Of a DNA stretch of 64,000 nucleotides, positions 1 to 8,106 are shown piece after piece. The position numbers and the translations under genes were made by a program. The notes beneath the pieces are model-generated. The model worked only from the letters and a program-made list of their open reading frames with translations, was not told where the DNA came from and did no database searches. The stretch covers positions 1 to 64,000 of the forward strand of contig NZ_MBLO01000216.1 in NCBI RefSeq assembly GCF_001854805.1, read 5' to 3'. Within the stretch, counting starts at the first letter, position 1. Every line of letters begins with the position of its first letter. The stretch is from Pseudofrankia coriaricola (GTDB taxonomy: Bacteria; Actinomycetota; Actinomycetes; Frankiales; Frankiaceae).

Positions 1-1640
1 CCGACCTGCTCACGCAAGCCCTGACCACCGCCACCGCAATCGACGAGCCGCACTACCGGGCCCAGGCATTGGCCGGGCTGGCACCGCACCTGCCCGGCGA
101 CATGCTCCCGCAAGCCCTGGCCGCCGCCACCGCAATCGACGAGCCGTTCGCCCAGGCAGAGGCGTTGGAGGGGCTGGCACCGCATGTGCCCGCAGATCTG
201 CTCCCGCAGGCCCTGAACGCCGCCACCGCCCTCGACGAGCCGTACTCCCGGGCCCGGGCGTTGGCCGGGCTGGCACCGCACCTGCCCGACGACCTGCTCA
301 CGCAAGCCCTGAACGCCGCCACCGCCCTCGACAACCCGTCCGCTCGGGCCCGGGCGTTGGCCGGGTTGGCACCGCGCCTGCCCGCCGACCTGCTCCCGCA
401 GGCCCTGGCCGCCGCCACCGCGATCGATGAGCCGCACTACCGGGCCCGGGCGTTGGCCAGGCTGGTCGGGCACCTGCCCGACGAGCAGCGCGGCCCCGTC
501 CTGGCCCAGGCCCTGGCCGCCGCCACCGCGATCGACCGGCCGGACGTCCGGGCCCGAGCGTTGGCCGGGCTGGCACCGCACCTGCCCACCGACCTGCTCA
601 CGCAAGCCCTGACCACCGCCACCGCGATCAGCGACCCGTACGACCGGGCAGAGGCGTTGGCCGGGCTGGCACCGCACCTGCCCGCCGACCTGCTCCCGCA
701 AGCCCTGAACGCCGCCACCGCCCTCGACAACCCGTCCGCTCGGGCCTGGGCGTTGGCCGGGCTGGCACCGCACCTGCCCGACGACCTGCTCACGCAAGCC
801 CTGACCGCCGCCACCGCGATCGACCGGCCGGACGCCCGGGCCCAGGCGTTGGCCGGGCTGGTACCGCACCTGCCCGACGAGCAGCGCGGCCCCATCCTGA
901 CCCAGGCCCTGGCTACCGCCACCGCGATCGACCGGCCGGACCTCCGGGCCCAGGCGTTGGCCGGGCTAGCACCGCATCTGCCCGCCGACCTGCTCACGCA
1001 GGCCCTGAACGCCGCCACCGCCCTCGACGAGCCGTACTACCGGGCCCAGGCATTGGTCGGCCTGGCACCGCACCTGCCCGCCGACCTGCTCACGCAGGCC
1101 CTGACCACCGCCACCGCGATCGGCGAGCCGTACAACCGGGCCCAGGCGTTGGCCGGGCTGGCACCGCACCTGCCCGCCGACCTGCTCACGCAGGCCCTGG
1201 CGACCGCCACCGCCACCGCCACCGACAACCCGTACGTCCGGGCCCGGGCGTTGATCGGCCTGGCACCGCACCTGCCCGCCGACCTGCTCGCGCAGGCCCT
1301 GGCCGCCGCCACCGCGATCGACGTGCCGTCCGACCGGGCAGAGGAGTTGGCCGAGTTGGCACCGCACCTGCCCGCCGAACTGCTCACGCAGGCCCTGGCC
1401 GCCGCCACCGCGATCGAGGAGTCGGACGACCGGGCCCAGGCGTTGGTCGGGCTGGCACTGCACCTGCCCGCCGAGCGGCGTGGCCCCGTCCTGGCGCAGG
1501 CCCTGGCCGCCCGGTCCTCGGCGGGTCGGGGGGCCGTGATGGATGTTCTTCCCGCCGTGCTCTCGATCGACGATGGGCGTGGGGTGATCGGCGCGGCGGT
1601 CGTCTCGGCGGTGACGCGGGTCTACCGCTGGTGGCCCTGA
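1..1640 (+). CDS. Helical-repeat (HEAT-like) protein, 5' end outside window
   Basis: The reading frame is open from base 3 to the TGA at 1638-1640, so the start lies upstream of the window. About 16 copies of a 32-residue unit are visible, with consensus ALAGLAPHLPADLLTQAL followed by NAATALDEPYxRAQ. Two units are 36 residues long because they carry a DEQRGP insertion, and one is 34 residues long because of a GCCACC slippage. Two amphipathic helices per unit fit a HEAT or TPR-like solenoid. The last ~45 residues leave the repeat pattern and end VTRVYRWWP. Near-identity of units at DNA level points to recent expansion or gene conversion. In actinobacteria such arrays often form the sensor end of large STAND NTPases, but no such domain is visible here, so that role is inference. 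The gene ends 27 nt before an integrase remnant. Confidence 0.75.
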   Translation, partial: DLLTQALTTATAIDEPHYRAQALAGLAPHLPGDMLPQALAAATAIDEPFAQAEALEGLAPHVPADLLPQALNAATALDEPYSRARALAGLAPHLPDDLLTQALNAATALDNPSARARALAGLAPRLPADLLPQALAAATAIDEPHYRARALARLVGHLPDEQRGPVLAQALAAATAIDRPDVRARALAGLAPHLPTDLLTQALTTATAISDPYDRAEALAGLAPHLPADLLPQALNAATALDNPSARAWALAGLAPHLPDDLLTQALTAATAIDRPDARAQALAGLVPHLPDEQRGPILTQALATATAIDRPDLRAQALAGLAPHLPADLLTQALNAATALDEPYYRAQALVGLAPHLPADLLTQALTTATAIGEPYNRAQALAGLAPHLPADLLTQALATATATATDNPYVRARALIGLAPHLPADLLAQALAAATAIDVPSDRAEELAELAPHLPAELLTQALAAATAIEESDDRAQALVGLALHLPAERRGPVLAQALAARSSAGRGAVMDVLPAVLSIDDGRGVIGAAVVSAVTRVYRWWP

Positions 1641-1667
1641 TGGGGCCTGAGGTCGCACTGTGGGTGA

Positions 1668-1817
1668 GATCCCGGGGTGTCTCCTCAGCAGGTCGCCGAG
1701 TGGGCCGGGCACAGCATCGCCGTCCTGCACAAGACCTACGCGAAGTGCGTGGACGGGGACGACGTCACGGCCCGCAAGCGGATCGACGCCATGTTGGCGC
1801 TGGAACCGGGGTCGTGA
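1668..1817 (+). pseudogene. Integrase C-terminal remnant
   Basis: After an in-frame TGA at 1665, the frame reads DPGVSPQQVAEWAGHSIAVL and continues through HKTYAKC to a TGA at 1815-1817. It is nearly identical to the last ~50 residues of the intact integrase ending at 16417. It contains the final His (WAGHS) and Tyr (TYAKC) of tyrosine recombinases but nothing upstream of them. The same terminator and tRNA-Tyr 3' copy follow as behind the intact gene. It is most simply the right end of an older, mostly deleted element at the same tRNA. Confidence 0.85.
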
Positions 1818-1890
1818 TCGCGTCCGCGCATTGTCCACGATCTTCCGGCAACAGCCGTGATCGGCCGGGATGGGCCGGGGGCAGGAGAAA

Positions 1891-1914
1891 GGCCCCGGTG
1901 ATCGATCCGGGGCC
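1891..1914. terminator. Hairpin behind integrase remnant
   Basis: GGCCCCGG and CCGGGGCC flank the 8-nt loop TGATCGAT. A copy with one loop change lies behind the intact integrase at 16491-16514. No T-run follows, which is usual in high-GC actinobacteria. Confidence 0.6.
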
Positions 1915-1939
1915 TGTGACCTGCTGCTTCGCAACTAGA

Positions 1940-1998
1940 TCGGGGTGGTGGCAGGTGATGGATTCGAACCATCGTAGGCTGAGCCGACGGTTTTACAG
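1940..1998. repeat. att site, left copy (59 bp)
   Basis: These 59 bp are identical to 16540-16598. They cover the 3' half of tRNA-Tyr in minus orientation, from the anticodon loop through the T-arm, acceptor stem and encoded CCA. Identity stops inside the anticodon region at 1998/1999. The copy lacks the 5' half of the tRNA and is therefore not a functional tRNA gene. Direct duplication of a tRNA 3' half is the standard att structure of AICEs. Confidence 0.92.
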
Positions 1999-2071
1999 GC
2001 TGTCACCGTCCCGCACGGAAAGTCACGCCTACCTGCGTCGATGCAGTCCTGCTGCGGACGGGTCCGCGCGA

Positions 2072-2091
2072 CGTGCACGTATGGTGCACAG
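2072..2091 (+). repeat. End-proximal 20-bp repeat, left copy
   Basis: CGTGCACGTATGGTGCACAG matches 16421-16440 at 19 of 20 positions in the same orientation. It contains two half-sites around GTGCAC. The copies lie 74 bp inside the left att and 100 bp before the right att. Arm-type binding of integrase or excisionase is a reasonable inference. Confidence 0.55.
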
Positions 2092-2327
2092 ACAAGATCG
2101 TTCGCGGTGCGCCGCTCCGACGCGGGCGGGCGGGTGGCGGCTCGACGCGCCCGCCGAGCACGGCCCGCCAGGGCCGCGCGCAGGCGGTTGCGTGGCGGGA
2201 CGTCGGGTCCTGGCCGTGCGTGGCGTGTGCGGCGCACCGCGCCCGTGTGCTTGAGGGCCTGGCCCTCATGGCTGGGGCGAGCGTGATCCCTCCGGAGAGC
2301 TGGCGGGCTTGTCCCTACCGCCGGGTT

Positions 2328-2491
2328 CTCGGCCGTGCAAGATCCGCCAACGGGCCCTACCGACGGAGCTCGGCCGTGCAAGATCCGCCAACGGTGCTTA
2401 CCCTCATCCTCCGCCATGCGGATCTTGCGCGGGCGGGGCTCCGGCGGTCCCCAGCGCCAGCCGTGCGGATCTTGCGCGGTCGGGGTTCCGG
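2328..2491. repeat. Four-copy GCAAGATCCGC cluster, two direct and two inverted
   Basis: Two direct 26-bp copies lie at 2328-2353 and 2369-2394, with core GCAAGATCCGC. They are followed by two inverted 31-bp copies at 2414-2444 and 2461-2491, with core GCGGATCTTGC. A fifth partial copy (GCAAGATCCG) lies at 2711-2720. The 1999-2750 stretch has no convincing gene, so the left end of the element is occupied by this array plus hairpins. Integrase arm sites, a replication or transfer locus, or regulator sites are all possible. Confidence 0.7.
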
Positions 2492-2613
2492 TGGTAGCCC
2501 TCAGGCGCCAGATCTGCGGAGTGATCACGCGGACGTGTCCTCGTTCTTCCCCTCCCTCTGGATCTGGCCGGGGGGTTCGGGGGGCAGAGCCCCCTGAGGT
2601 CTTCCCCGCACAC

Positions 2614-2649
2614 AACCGCCCCGTGCCGATCATCCGGCCCGGGGCGGTT
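2614..2649. terminator. Hairpin downstream of Nudix gene
   Basis: AACCGCCCCG at 2614-2623 is perfectly complementary to CGGGGCGGTT at 2640-2649, with a 16-nt loop. It lies ~100 nt beyond the stop of the minus-strand Nudix gene and would serve as its terminator. Confidence 0.55.
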
Positions 2650-2750
2650 CTGCTTGTCCGGCCGAAGGCCGGCCTTGAAGGAGCAAGGAAAGTTGGCACA
2701 GGGCAGTCGGGCAAGATCCGAACGGTGGTCAGCATTCGCCGCCGCGACTG

Positions 2751-3185
2751 CTACCCAGCGACGATGAGGCTCCGACCGTCGTGGGAGCGAATGGCCGGCG
2801 GACCGTCGCGAAGCGCGTCGAGGAGGCGGACGGCATATGCCTGGTCCATGTGGTTCTCGACCTCGGTGGGGCTCATCCACCGGACGGCGCTGGTTTCGTC
2901 GCTCGTTCGCGCGGCGCCCCCGGTGATGCGGCAGCGGAACACGAGCGCGACGACGCCAATTCGCATGTTCTTGTAGACGCCGGTGAGTGCCTCAGGCTGG
3001 ACGTGGTAGCCAGTCTCTTCCTCGACTTCGCGGCGTAGGCCGTGATGGATGTCCTCGTGCAGTTCGAGGACTCCACCGGGTAGTTCCCAGTGGGCGTTGT
3101 CGCGGCGCTGGATCGTGAGGATCTGGCCGTCGCCGTTTATGACGGCGGCGCCGACGCTGACGGAGTGACACGGCGCGGGGCTCAT
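2751..3185 (-). CDS. Nudix hydrolase
   Basis: This is a 144-residue Nudix pyrophosphohydrolase, which cleaves nucleoside diphosphates linked to another group. A complete Nudix box (G-x5-E-x7-REVEEETG) spans residues 38-59, beginning GGVLELHE. The start MSPAPCHSV is chosen because a longer upstream reading would run through the operator and the divergent GntR start. Nudix genes beside the GntR repressor are a recurring AICE module, probably producing or removing a signal for the transfer switch. The substrate cannot be told from sequence. It shares the 3186-3240 promoter region with the GntR gene. Confidence 0.88.
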   Translation of the reverse strand: MSPAPCHSVSVGAAVINGDGQILTIQRRDNAHWELPGGVLELHEDIHHGLRREVEEETGYHVQPEALTGVYKNMRIGVVALVFRCRITGGAARTSDETSAVRWMSPTEVENHMDQAYAVRLLDALRDGPPAIRSHDGRSLIVAG

Positions 3186-3201
3186 GGGTGATCCTCCGAT
3201 G

Positions 3202-3231
3202 TACAGTGGTCCACTGGACTGGACCAGTGTA
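3202..3231. promoter_or_regulatory. GntR operator in divergent promoter
   Basis: TACAGTGGTCCA (3202-3213) and TGGACCAGTGTA (3220-3231) are inverted arms around CTGGAC, matching at 11 of 12 positions. The site lies between the Nudix start (3185) and the GntR start (3241) and overlaps where both promoters must be. Autoregulation by the GntR protein is inferred from position and symmetry. Confidence 0.75.
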
Positions 3232-3240
3232 GGAGCGTTC

Positions 3241-4014
3241 GTGACCCTGGGCATCGACCACGCAAGCGACCGCGCTGCCTTCCGGCAGATCGCGGATCGT
3301 CTACGTGGTGAGATCGAGTCCGGCGAGCTACTCCCCGGCGCCAAGCTCCCGAGCGAGCGCACCCTCATGGACGCCTATGGGACTGCGCGGGGAACGATCC
3401 GCGAGGCAATTGCACTGCTTCGCTCCGAGGGCCTCGTCACCGTCGAACACGGCCGAGGCGCATTCGTGCGTCGGCGCCCGCCGGTCCGACGGCTGGCTAG
3501 TGATCGATTCGCCCGACACCACCGCGACCGCGGCAAGGCCGCGTACCTCGTGGAGCTTGAGGCAGATGGTCGCCGTCCTGACGTACAGGTTCTGTACGTC
3601 GGCCCTGGTCCGGCGCCATCCGACATGGCCAGCCGACTGGGCGTGGACGAGGGTGCACAGGTACTCGTCCGTCGGCGGATGTACCTGGCGGATGGCGAGC
3701 CCATGGAGACGGCGACGTCGTACGTCCCGTGGGAGATCGCTGAGGGCACCGCGATGACCGAGACCCAGACTGGCCCCGGCGGGATCTACGCGCGGATCGA
3801 GGAGCGGGGCCACCGTCTTGAGCGGTTCTCCGAGGAAGTAACTGCCCGGATGCCCACTGACGAGGAGCGCCGCACCCTGCGGCTGGTACCGGGTACGCCG
3901 GTGATCGCGCTGGTCAGGACCGCCTTCGACGAGTCAGGTATGGCCGTCGAGGTCTGCGACACGGTCCTTGCGGCCGATCGCTACGTGCTGTCGTACGAAC
4001 TGCCCGCGCGCTAG
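3241..4014 (+). CDS. GntR/HutC-family repressor (KorSA-like)
   Basis: This is a 257-residue regulator. An N-terminal winged helix (residues ~14-80, with PSERTLMDAYGTARGTIREA) is followed by a UTRA effector-binding domain (~95-250). GTG at 3241 is the chosen start because AGGAG stands at 3231-3235; the longer reading from 3184 would translate the operator. In pSAM2-type elements the equivalent KorSA represses transfer and replication genes, keeping the element integrated. Operators before this gene and after it (4035-4051) support that role. The ligand is unknown. Confidence 0.88.
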   Translation: MTLGIDHASDRAAFRQIADRLRGEIESGELLPGAKLPSERTLMDAYGTARGTIREAIALLRSEGLVTVEHGRGAFVRRRPPVRRLASDRFARHHRDRGKAAYLVELEADGRRPDVQVLYVGPGPAPSDMASRLGVDEGAQVLVRRRMYLADGEPMETATSYVPWEIAEGTAMTETQTGPGGIYARIEERGHRLERFSEEVTARMPTDEERRTLRLVPGTPVIALVRTAFDESGMAVEVCDTVLAADRYVLSYELPAR

Positions 4015-4034
4015 TTCGCTGTAGGCCATTGCCA

Positions 4035-4051
4035 ACTGGTTCTGTACCAGT
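4035..4051. promoter_or_regulatory. Second candidate GntR operator
   Basis: ACTGGT-TCTGT-ACCAGT is an inverted repeat sharing ACTGGTnC with the 3202-3231 operator. It lies just after the repressor stop and ahead of the transfer operon, where a KorSA-type repressor would act. Confidence 0.55.
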
Positions 4052-4115
4052 CATAGTGGTCTAGGCGAGTGGACGACTAGACCTGCTGGTTGGGTCATCG
4101 CTCCGACAGGAAAGA

Positions 4116-4141
4116 CCCCGGCGGGGTGCCACCCGCCGGGG
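4116..4141. terminator. Perfect 10-bp hairpin before transfer operon
   Basis: CCCCGGCGGG and CCCGCCGGGG flank GTGCCA. It follows the candidate operator and precedes the first small ORF, so it may be the terminator of the GntR gene or a 5' UTR structure of the transfer operon. There is no T-run. Confidence 0.5.
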
Positions 4142-4176
4142 CCGTGGACCGGACCTTTGTGGGAGGCCAGATCCGT

Positions 4177-4299
4177 ATGCAGCATGCCCTGAACTCGGTT
4201 CCGCACGCCGACAACCTGCGTGACGCCACGGCGGAGGCCGTGGAGAAGCTCGCGCGGGAGCTGGTTGGGCGGGGCAAGCAGTCCGGCGGTGGCAAGTGA
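4177..4299 (+). CDS. Small hypothetical protein, 40 aa
   Basis: ATG at 4177 has GGGAGG about ten bases upstream. The predicted product begins MQHALNSVPHADNLRDATAE and ends in a Gly/Lys tail. The stop overlaps the next start (GTGA), so it is probably co-translated with the gene behind it. A predicted amphipathic helix covers most of it. It is first in the transfer operon but no family is recognised. A longer reading from 4090 would cover the hairpin and is rejected. Confidence 0.6.
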   Translation: MQHALNSVPHADNLRDATAEAVEKLARELVGRGKQSGGGK

Positions 4300-4700
4300 C
4301 CCCGTCCGTCTCGGTGGCCGGCCCGGATGTCCGGGCCGGCCGGCCCGGACCCGAGCTGACGGCGGCCGAGCTGGCCGCGGCGCGCGACGAGCTCGACTAC
4401 TACGACGACTACGAGAGCCGCGCGGCCACCGTTGTGGGCGCGTCTCGCTCCGTCATCACGGGCCTGCTGGATGGCTCGATGACGCTGACGAACAAGTACC
4501 ACCGGGGCACGCTTCGCTGGGTCGCCGCGCTGCACGCGGTGCTCTACGAGACGCCGGACCGCCGCCGGGTGCTGAGCCTGCGCCTGGCCCGTGCGGAGAA
4601 GTACCTCGCCGCCGCCTACCGCACCGACGTCTGGGCCCCTGCGGCGGCCCGCTACCGCGCCGAACTCGCCACCCTCGACACCGCCCGGGCCGCGGCATGA
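4296..4700 (+). CDS. Hypothetical protein, 134 aa
   Basis: The gene starts with GTG overlapping the previous stop, and its own TGA overlaps the next ATG. A central HTH-like stretch is visible (AATVVGASRSVITGLLDGS, then TNKYHRGTLRWVAALHAVL), which could bind DNA, but the motif is weak. Tight coupling to its neighbours indicates a role in the transfer or regulation operon. No family is recognised. Confidence 0.7.
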   Translation: MTPSVSVAGPDVRAGRPGPELTAAELAAARDELDYYDDYESRAATVVGASRSVITGLLDGSMTLTNKYHRGTLRWVAALHAVLYETPDRRRVLSLRLARAEKYLAAAYRTDVWAPAAARYRAELATLDTARAAA

Positions 4701-4969
4701 GCGACCTGGAGCCGACCGCCGCTGACCTGGCCGCGATCGAAGCTGAGTGGCCGTTGATCGCCGCCGAGCTGGCGGTTACCGACGCTATCGCCGCGTTCGT
4801 TGCCGAGGGCGGTGGCCCGTTCGCCGCCCGCCGGTTGCGGGTCGCCCGTCGCCGCCTGGCCGCCGTCGCCGCCGGCTTCACCCCGGCCGACCTGGACGCC
4901 ACCACCTACCGCCCGATCATTCCCGCCGTCCCGACCTCTGCCCGCTCGACTCGTCGCCGCTCGGCCTGA
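4697..4969 (+). CDS. Hypothetical protein, 90 aa
   Basis: ATG at 4697 overlaps the previous stop (ATGA). The product is mostly helical and Ala/Glu-rich (start MSDLEPTAADLAAIEAEWPL) and ends in a basic tail RSTRRRSA. It is the third consecutive coupled small gene before the DUF2637 gene. No function can be assigned. Confidence 0.65.
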   Translation: MSDLEPTAADLAAIEAEWPLIAAELAVTDAIAAFVAEGGGPFAARRLRVARRRLAAVAAGFTPADLDATTYRPIIPAVPTSARSTRRRSA

Positions 4970-4981
4970 AGGAGCCCTCTC

Positions 4982-5791
4982 GTGTCCACCCCCACGACGC
5001 CAGCGGCTACGGCCGACCCGGTCGACCCGCGCCAGCTTCGCCGGGTTGCCCGCGCGCTCGATGGCGCGCTGTGGCTCGTCGCCCTGGCGGTCGGGGTCTA
5101 CAGCCTGTCCAACGTCCACACGGTCGCGATCGCCCACGGCACCGCCGACCCGCAAGCCTGGCTCCTGGCCCCGATCGTCGACGTCGCCCTGTTCGGCGCG
5201 ATCACCGCCGACTCCGTCCTGTCCCGCCACAACGCGCCCCGCTCCGGCTGGGGCACCGCGCTGCGCTGGTTCTGCGGCCTGGCGACCTGGACCCTCAACG
5301 CCTGGGACGCTGCCGGCTCCGGCGACGCCGGAGCGATCGTCGCGCACTCGATCCCGCCGATCGTGCTGATCCTGCTGGCCGAGGCCGCGCCGCACTACCG
5401 CGCCCAGTTCGCCAAGCTCGTCCGCACCGCCCCGGACCCGGAGCCAGCAACCACGACCGCTCCGGCCCCGGCGGCTGTGGCTCCGGAGCCAGTGACCCCG
5501 CTGGCTCCGGAGCCAGCCACCACCACCATCCGCCCCCGCGCCACCGAGACCCGCCGCGGCGATGGCTCCGGGGCCGGCCGCCGCGACCCCGGTGCGGGCC
5601 GCCGTCAGATCGCCCGTCTGTACGCCGCGGTCCCTGCGGACGACACCCGTTCAGGCCGCCAGCTCGCCGCCGACCTCGCCGCCGAGGCCGGGCTGTCGCC
5701 CGCGACTGTCCGCCGCTACATCGCCGACATCCACCGCGCTGCCGGCGCCGGCTCGACTCCTGTTCCTGCGACCACGGGTGGTGCGGCATGA
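4982..5791 (+). CDS. DUF2637 membrane protein (SpdB-like) with C-terminal HTH
   Basis: This 269-residue protein has three or four hydrophobic segments in residues ~20-145 (WLVALAVGVYSLSN; LLAPIVDVALFGAITADSVL; IPPIVLILLAEAAP). A Pro/Ala/Thr linker with repeated PEP and PAT words follows, then a C-terminal region resembling a helix-turn-helix (GRQLAADLAAEAGLSPATVR). DUF2637 proteins are typical partners of the FtsK-like transfer ATPase on actinobacterial plasmids and AICEs and are thought to help plasmid spread within the recipient mycelium. The stop overlaps the ATPase start (ATGA), so the two are translationally coupled. Confidence 0.82.
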   Translation: MSTPTTPAATADPVDPRQLRRVARALDGALWLVALAVGVYSLSNVHTVAIAHGTADPQAWLLAPIVDVALFGAITADSVLSRHNAPRSGWGTALRWFCGLATWTLNAWDAAGSGDAGAIVAHSIPPIVLILLAEAAPHYRAQFAKLVRTAPDPEPATTTAPAPAAVAPEPVTPLAPEPATTTIRPRATETRRGDGSGAGRRDPGAGRRQIARLYAAVPADDTRSGRQLAADLAAEAGLSPATVRRYIADIHRAAGAGSTPVPATTGGAA

Positions 5792-8097
5792 CCGACCCGA
5801 ACCTGAGCCACAAGACCGACCCCACGACCCCGCCGGCCGGCGTCGTCCTGCCCGGCCCCTGGACCCCGGAGACCCCTGCCGAGTCCGGGGATCTGATCGA
5901 GCTGGACAGCGCGGTCGAGCTGGACGACGACGGCGCGGCGCCGGCTGAGGTGGTGCTGGAGGGCGACGTTCTCGGTTCGGCGGGGGTGGAGCTCTACCGG
6001 CCCCGCGCGCTGGCGGTGTCGCGGGACGTGGTGTCGCGGACGTGGGTCGTGGTGACCGGGGTGCGTACGGTCGCCACACACCCGCACACCAAGACCGGCG
6101 CGAAGCTGGTCGCCCGCAACCTGTGGTACCCGGTCGCCGGGGCCGGGGTGGCCTACGGCAGGTGGCGGGACACCCATGGGGCGTCGCGGTATGAGCGGCA
6201 GATGCGCCGCGCGGAGGTCGCGGGGGATCAGGAGAGCCTGCGGGAGTGGGAGGCGCGCGACGTCGCCGAGAAGGCGCGCCGCCACGACCGTGTCATGGAC
6301 TGGGTGCGTTCGCCTGTCGAGCTGATCCGGGCCGTCGGGGTGGGGTTGGCCGGGGTCGCCGCGCTGCTGCTCGCGCTCGGCGTCGTCCTGGCGCTGGGCC
6401 ACCACGATCCCGGCTACGTCCTGGCCCCGATCATCGGGGTGATCGCCCTGGTCACGTTCGTGTGCTGGTTTCTCGCCGCCTACGGCGCCGCTCTCCTGCT
6501 CGCCGCCACCGGCGGGGCCGCGGCGTGGCTGTGGCACCTGGGCCGCTCCCGTTCCGAGCTACCCGCCTGGGTGTCGGCCACGACGCCCGCCGACGGCGGC
6601 GGCCGGGACGTGATCCCGGACGAGCGGGCGATCACGAACGCGCTGCGGAACCTGAACCTGCCAGCACTGAACAAGAAGTTCCGCGAGGGCTGGACACCGC
6701 GCTGGATCGATCACCCCGTCCACGACGGCAAGGGCTGGCATGCCCGGCTCCTGCTCCCCGAAGCCGTCCCCGTGGAGATGATCGTCAACAGCAAGCCCGT
6801 GCTCGCGCACAACCTGCTGCGCCTGCCGGTGGAGGTGTGGCCGACCGAGCCCCGCGACAAGCCCGGCGTGCTGGACCTGTGGGTCGCAGACCAGGGCAGC
6901 CTGACCAAGCCGGTGGCGCCGTGGCCGCTGCTCACCGGCGGCGGCGCCGACTACTTCAAGGGTGTGCCGGTCGGCGTCGACCCGCGCGGGAACGTCGTGC
7001 TCGGCCGGCTGTTCCAGGCCAACTGGGGTGTCGCCGGGATGATGGGCTCCGGCAAGTCGACGCTGATCATCACCGCGTTGTTGGGCGCGATCCTCGACCC
7101 GCTCGTCGAGATCGACGTCTACTGCATGGCCGTCAACGCCGACTACGACCCGCTGCGGCCCCGGCTACGGACCTTGTTCGTCTCCGACGACCCCGACGAG
7201 ATCCCGACCGTGCTCGGCGCCCTCAAGCAGCTCATGTCCGAGCTGTCCGACCGCGGCCGCAAGCTCTCGGCGGCCGGCGAGCCGAAACTCACCCGGGCCC
7301 TGGCCGAAGCCGACCCGAGCATGCGACCCCGGGTGGTGGTGATCGACGAGTGCCAGGAGCTGTTCGTCTCCGACGTCGGCGAGGAGGCCGCCGAGCTGGT
7401 GGAGAAGATCGTGGCCAAGGCCCGTAAGTACGGCGTCACCCTGATCTTCGCTACGCCCGTCCCGTCGGCGGACTCGCTGCCCCGCAAGGTCGCCAAGGTG
7501 CTGTCCAACCGGGCATGCTTCGCCATCGCGGACCACCAGGGCAACGACGCGATCCTGGGCACCGGCAAGCACCGCGCCGGGATCTCCGCCACGACGCTTC
7601 GGCCGATGACCGTCAACGCCGACGGCACTGTGGACCTCGGCGACCTCGGCACCGCGATGGCCTGCGGGTTCACCCCTACCGACGGGCTGCTGCGCTGCTT
7701 CTACGTCCGACGCGGCGACGGCGTCGACGACGTCACTCCCGTCGTCGAACGGGCCATGGCCACGCTCGACACCCCACCGGCCGCCGCCGGCGCCGACGGG
7801 CCAGAGCAGGCCGAACACGTCGATCACCTCGCCGACATTCGAACCGTCATCCGCGCCGCCGGACCGGACCCGATCATGCGCACCCAGGAAGTCCTGGCCG
7901 GCCTCGCCGCGCTGCGCCCCCAGCTCTACCGAGGGTGGACGTTCGAACGGCTCCGCAAGGAACTCCCCGACTCCGCCCGCCCCTACAAGACCCGCGGCCA
8001 CATGTGCGTCAACGCCGACCGCGTCACCGCCGCCATGGCCGACCGCGACACCCCCGACCCGGCCGACGAAACAACCGACGAGTTCGACACAGCGTGA
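5788..8097 (+). CDS. FtsK/SpoIIIE-like conjugal transfer ATPase (TraSA/TraB type)
   Basis: This is a 769-residue DNA translocase for double-stranded intermycelial transfer. An acidic N-terminus is followed by membrane segments at ~177-255. The Walker A motif GSGKST is at 420-425 and Walker B VVVIDE at 516-521. The C-terminal ~90 residues form a predicted winged helix (QLYRGWTFERLRKELPDSAR), the part that in TraB binds clt repeats. The start at 5788 is fixed by the ATGA overlap with the DUF2637 gene. A single hexameric ATPase of this kind replaces type IV secretion in actinomycetes. Repeats that may be its target follow at 8107-8250. Confidence 0.93.
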   Translation: MTDPNLSHKTDPTTPPAGVVLPGPWTPETPAESGDLIELDSAVELDDDGAAPAEVVLEGDVLGSAGVELYRPRALAVSRDVVSRTWVVVTGVRTVATHPHTKTGAKLVARNLWYPVAGAGVAYGRWRDTHGASRYERQMRRAEVAGDQESLREWEARDVAEKARRHDRVMDWVRSPVELIRAVGVGLAGVAALLLALGVVLALGHHDPGYVLAPIIGVIALVTFVCWFLAAYGAALLLAATGGAAAWLWHLGRSRSELPAWVSATTPADGGGRDVIPDERAITNALRNLNLPALNKKFREGWTPRWIDHPVHDGKGWHARLLLPEAVPVEMIVNSKPVLAHNLLRLPVEVWPTEPRDKPGVLDLWVADQGSLTKPVAPWPLLTGGGADYFKGVPVGVDPRGNVVLGRLFQANWGVAGMMGSGKSTLIITALLGAILDPLVEIDVYCMAVNADYDPLRPRLRTLFVSDDPDEIPTVLGALKQLMSELSDRGRKLSAAGEPKLTRALAEADPSMRPRVVVIDECQELFVSDVGEEAAELVEKIVAKARKYGVTLIFATPVPSADSLPRKVAKVLSNRACFAIADHQGNDAILGTGKHRAGISATTLRPMTVNADGTVDLGDLGTAMACGFTPTDGLLRCFYVRRGDGVDDVTPVVERAMATLDTPPAAAGADGPEQAEHVDHLADIRTVIRAAGPDPIMRTQEVLAGLAALRPQLYRGWTFERLRKELPDSARPYKTRGHMCVNADRVTAAMADRDTPDPADETTDEFDTA

Positions 8098-8106
8098 CCA
8101 CCCGGG

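Noticed and set aside
1940-1998. Second tRNA-Tyr gene
   Set aside because: Only the 3' half is present; the D-arm and 5' acceptor strand are missing, so it is an att copy.
1935-2735. 266-codon minus-strand frame at the left AICE end
   Set aside because: It reads through the att/tRNA copy and the inverted repeat cluster, so it cannot be a normal gene.
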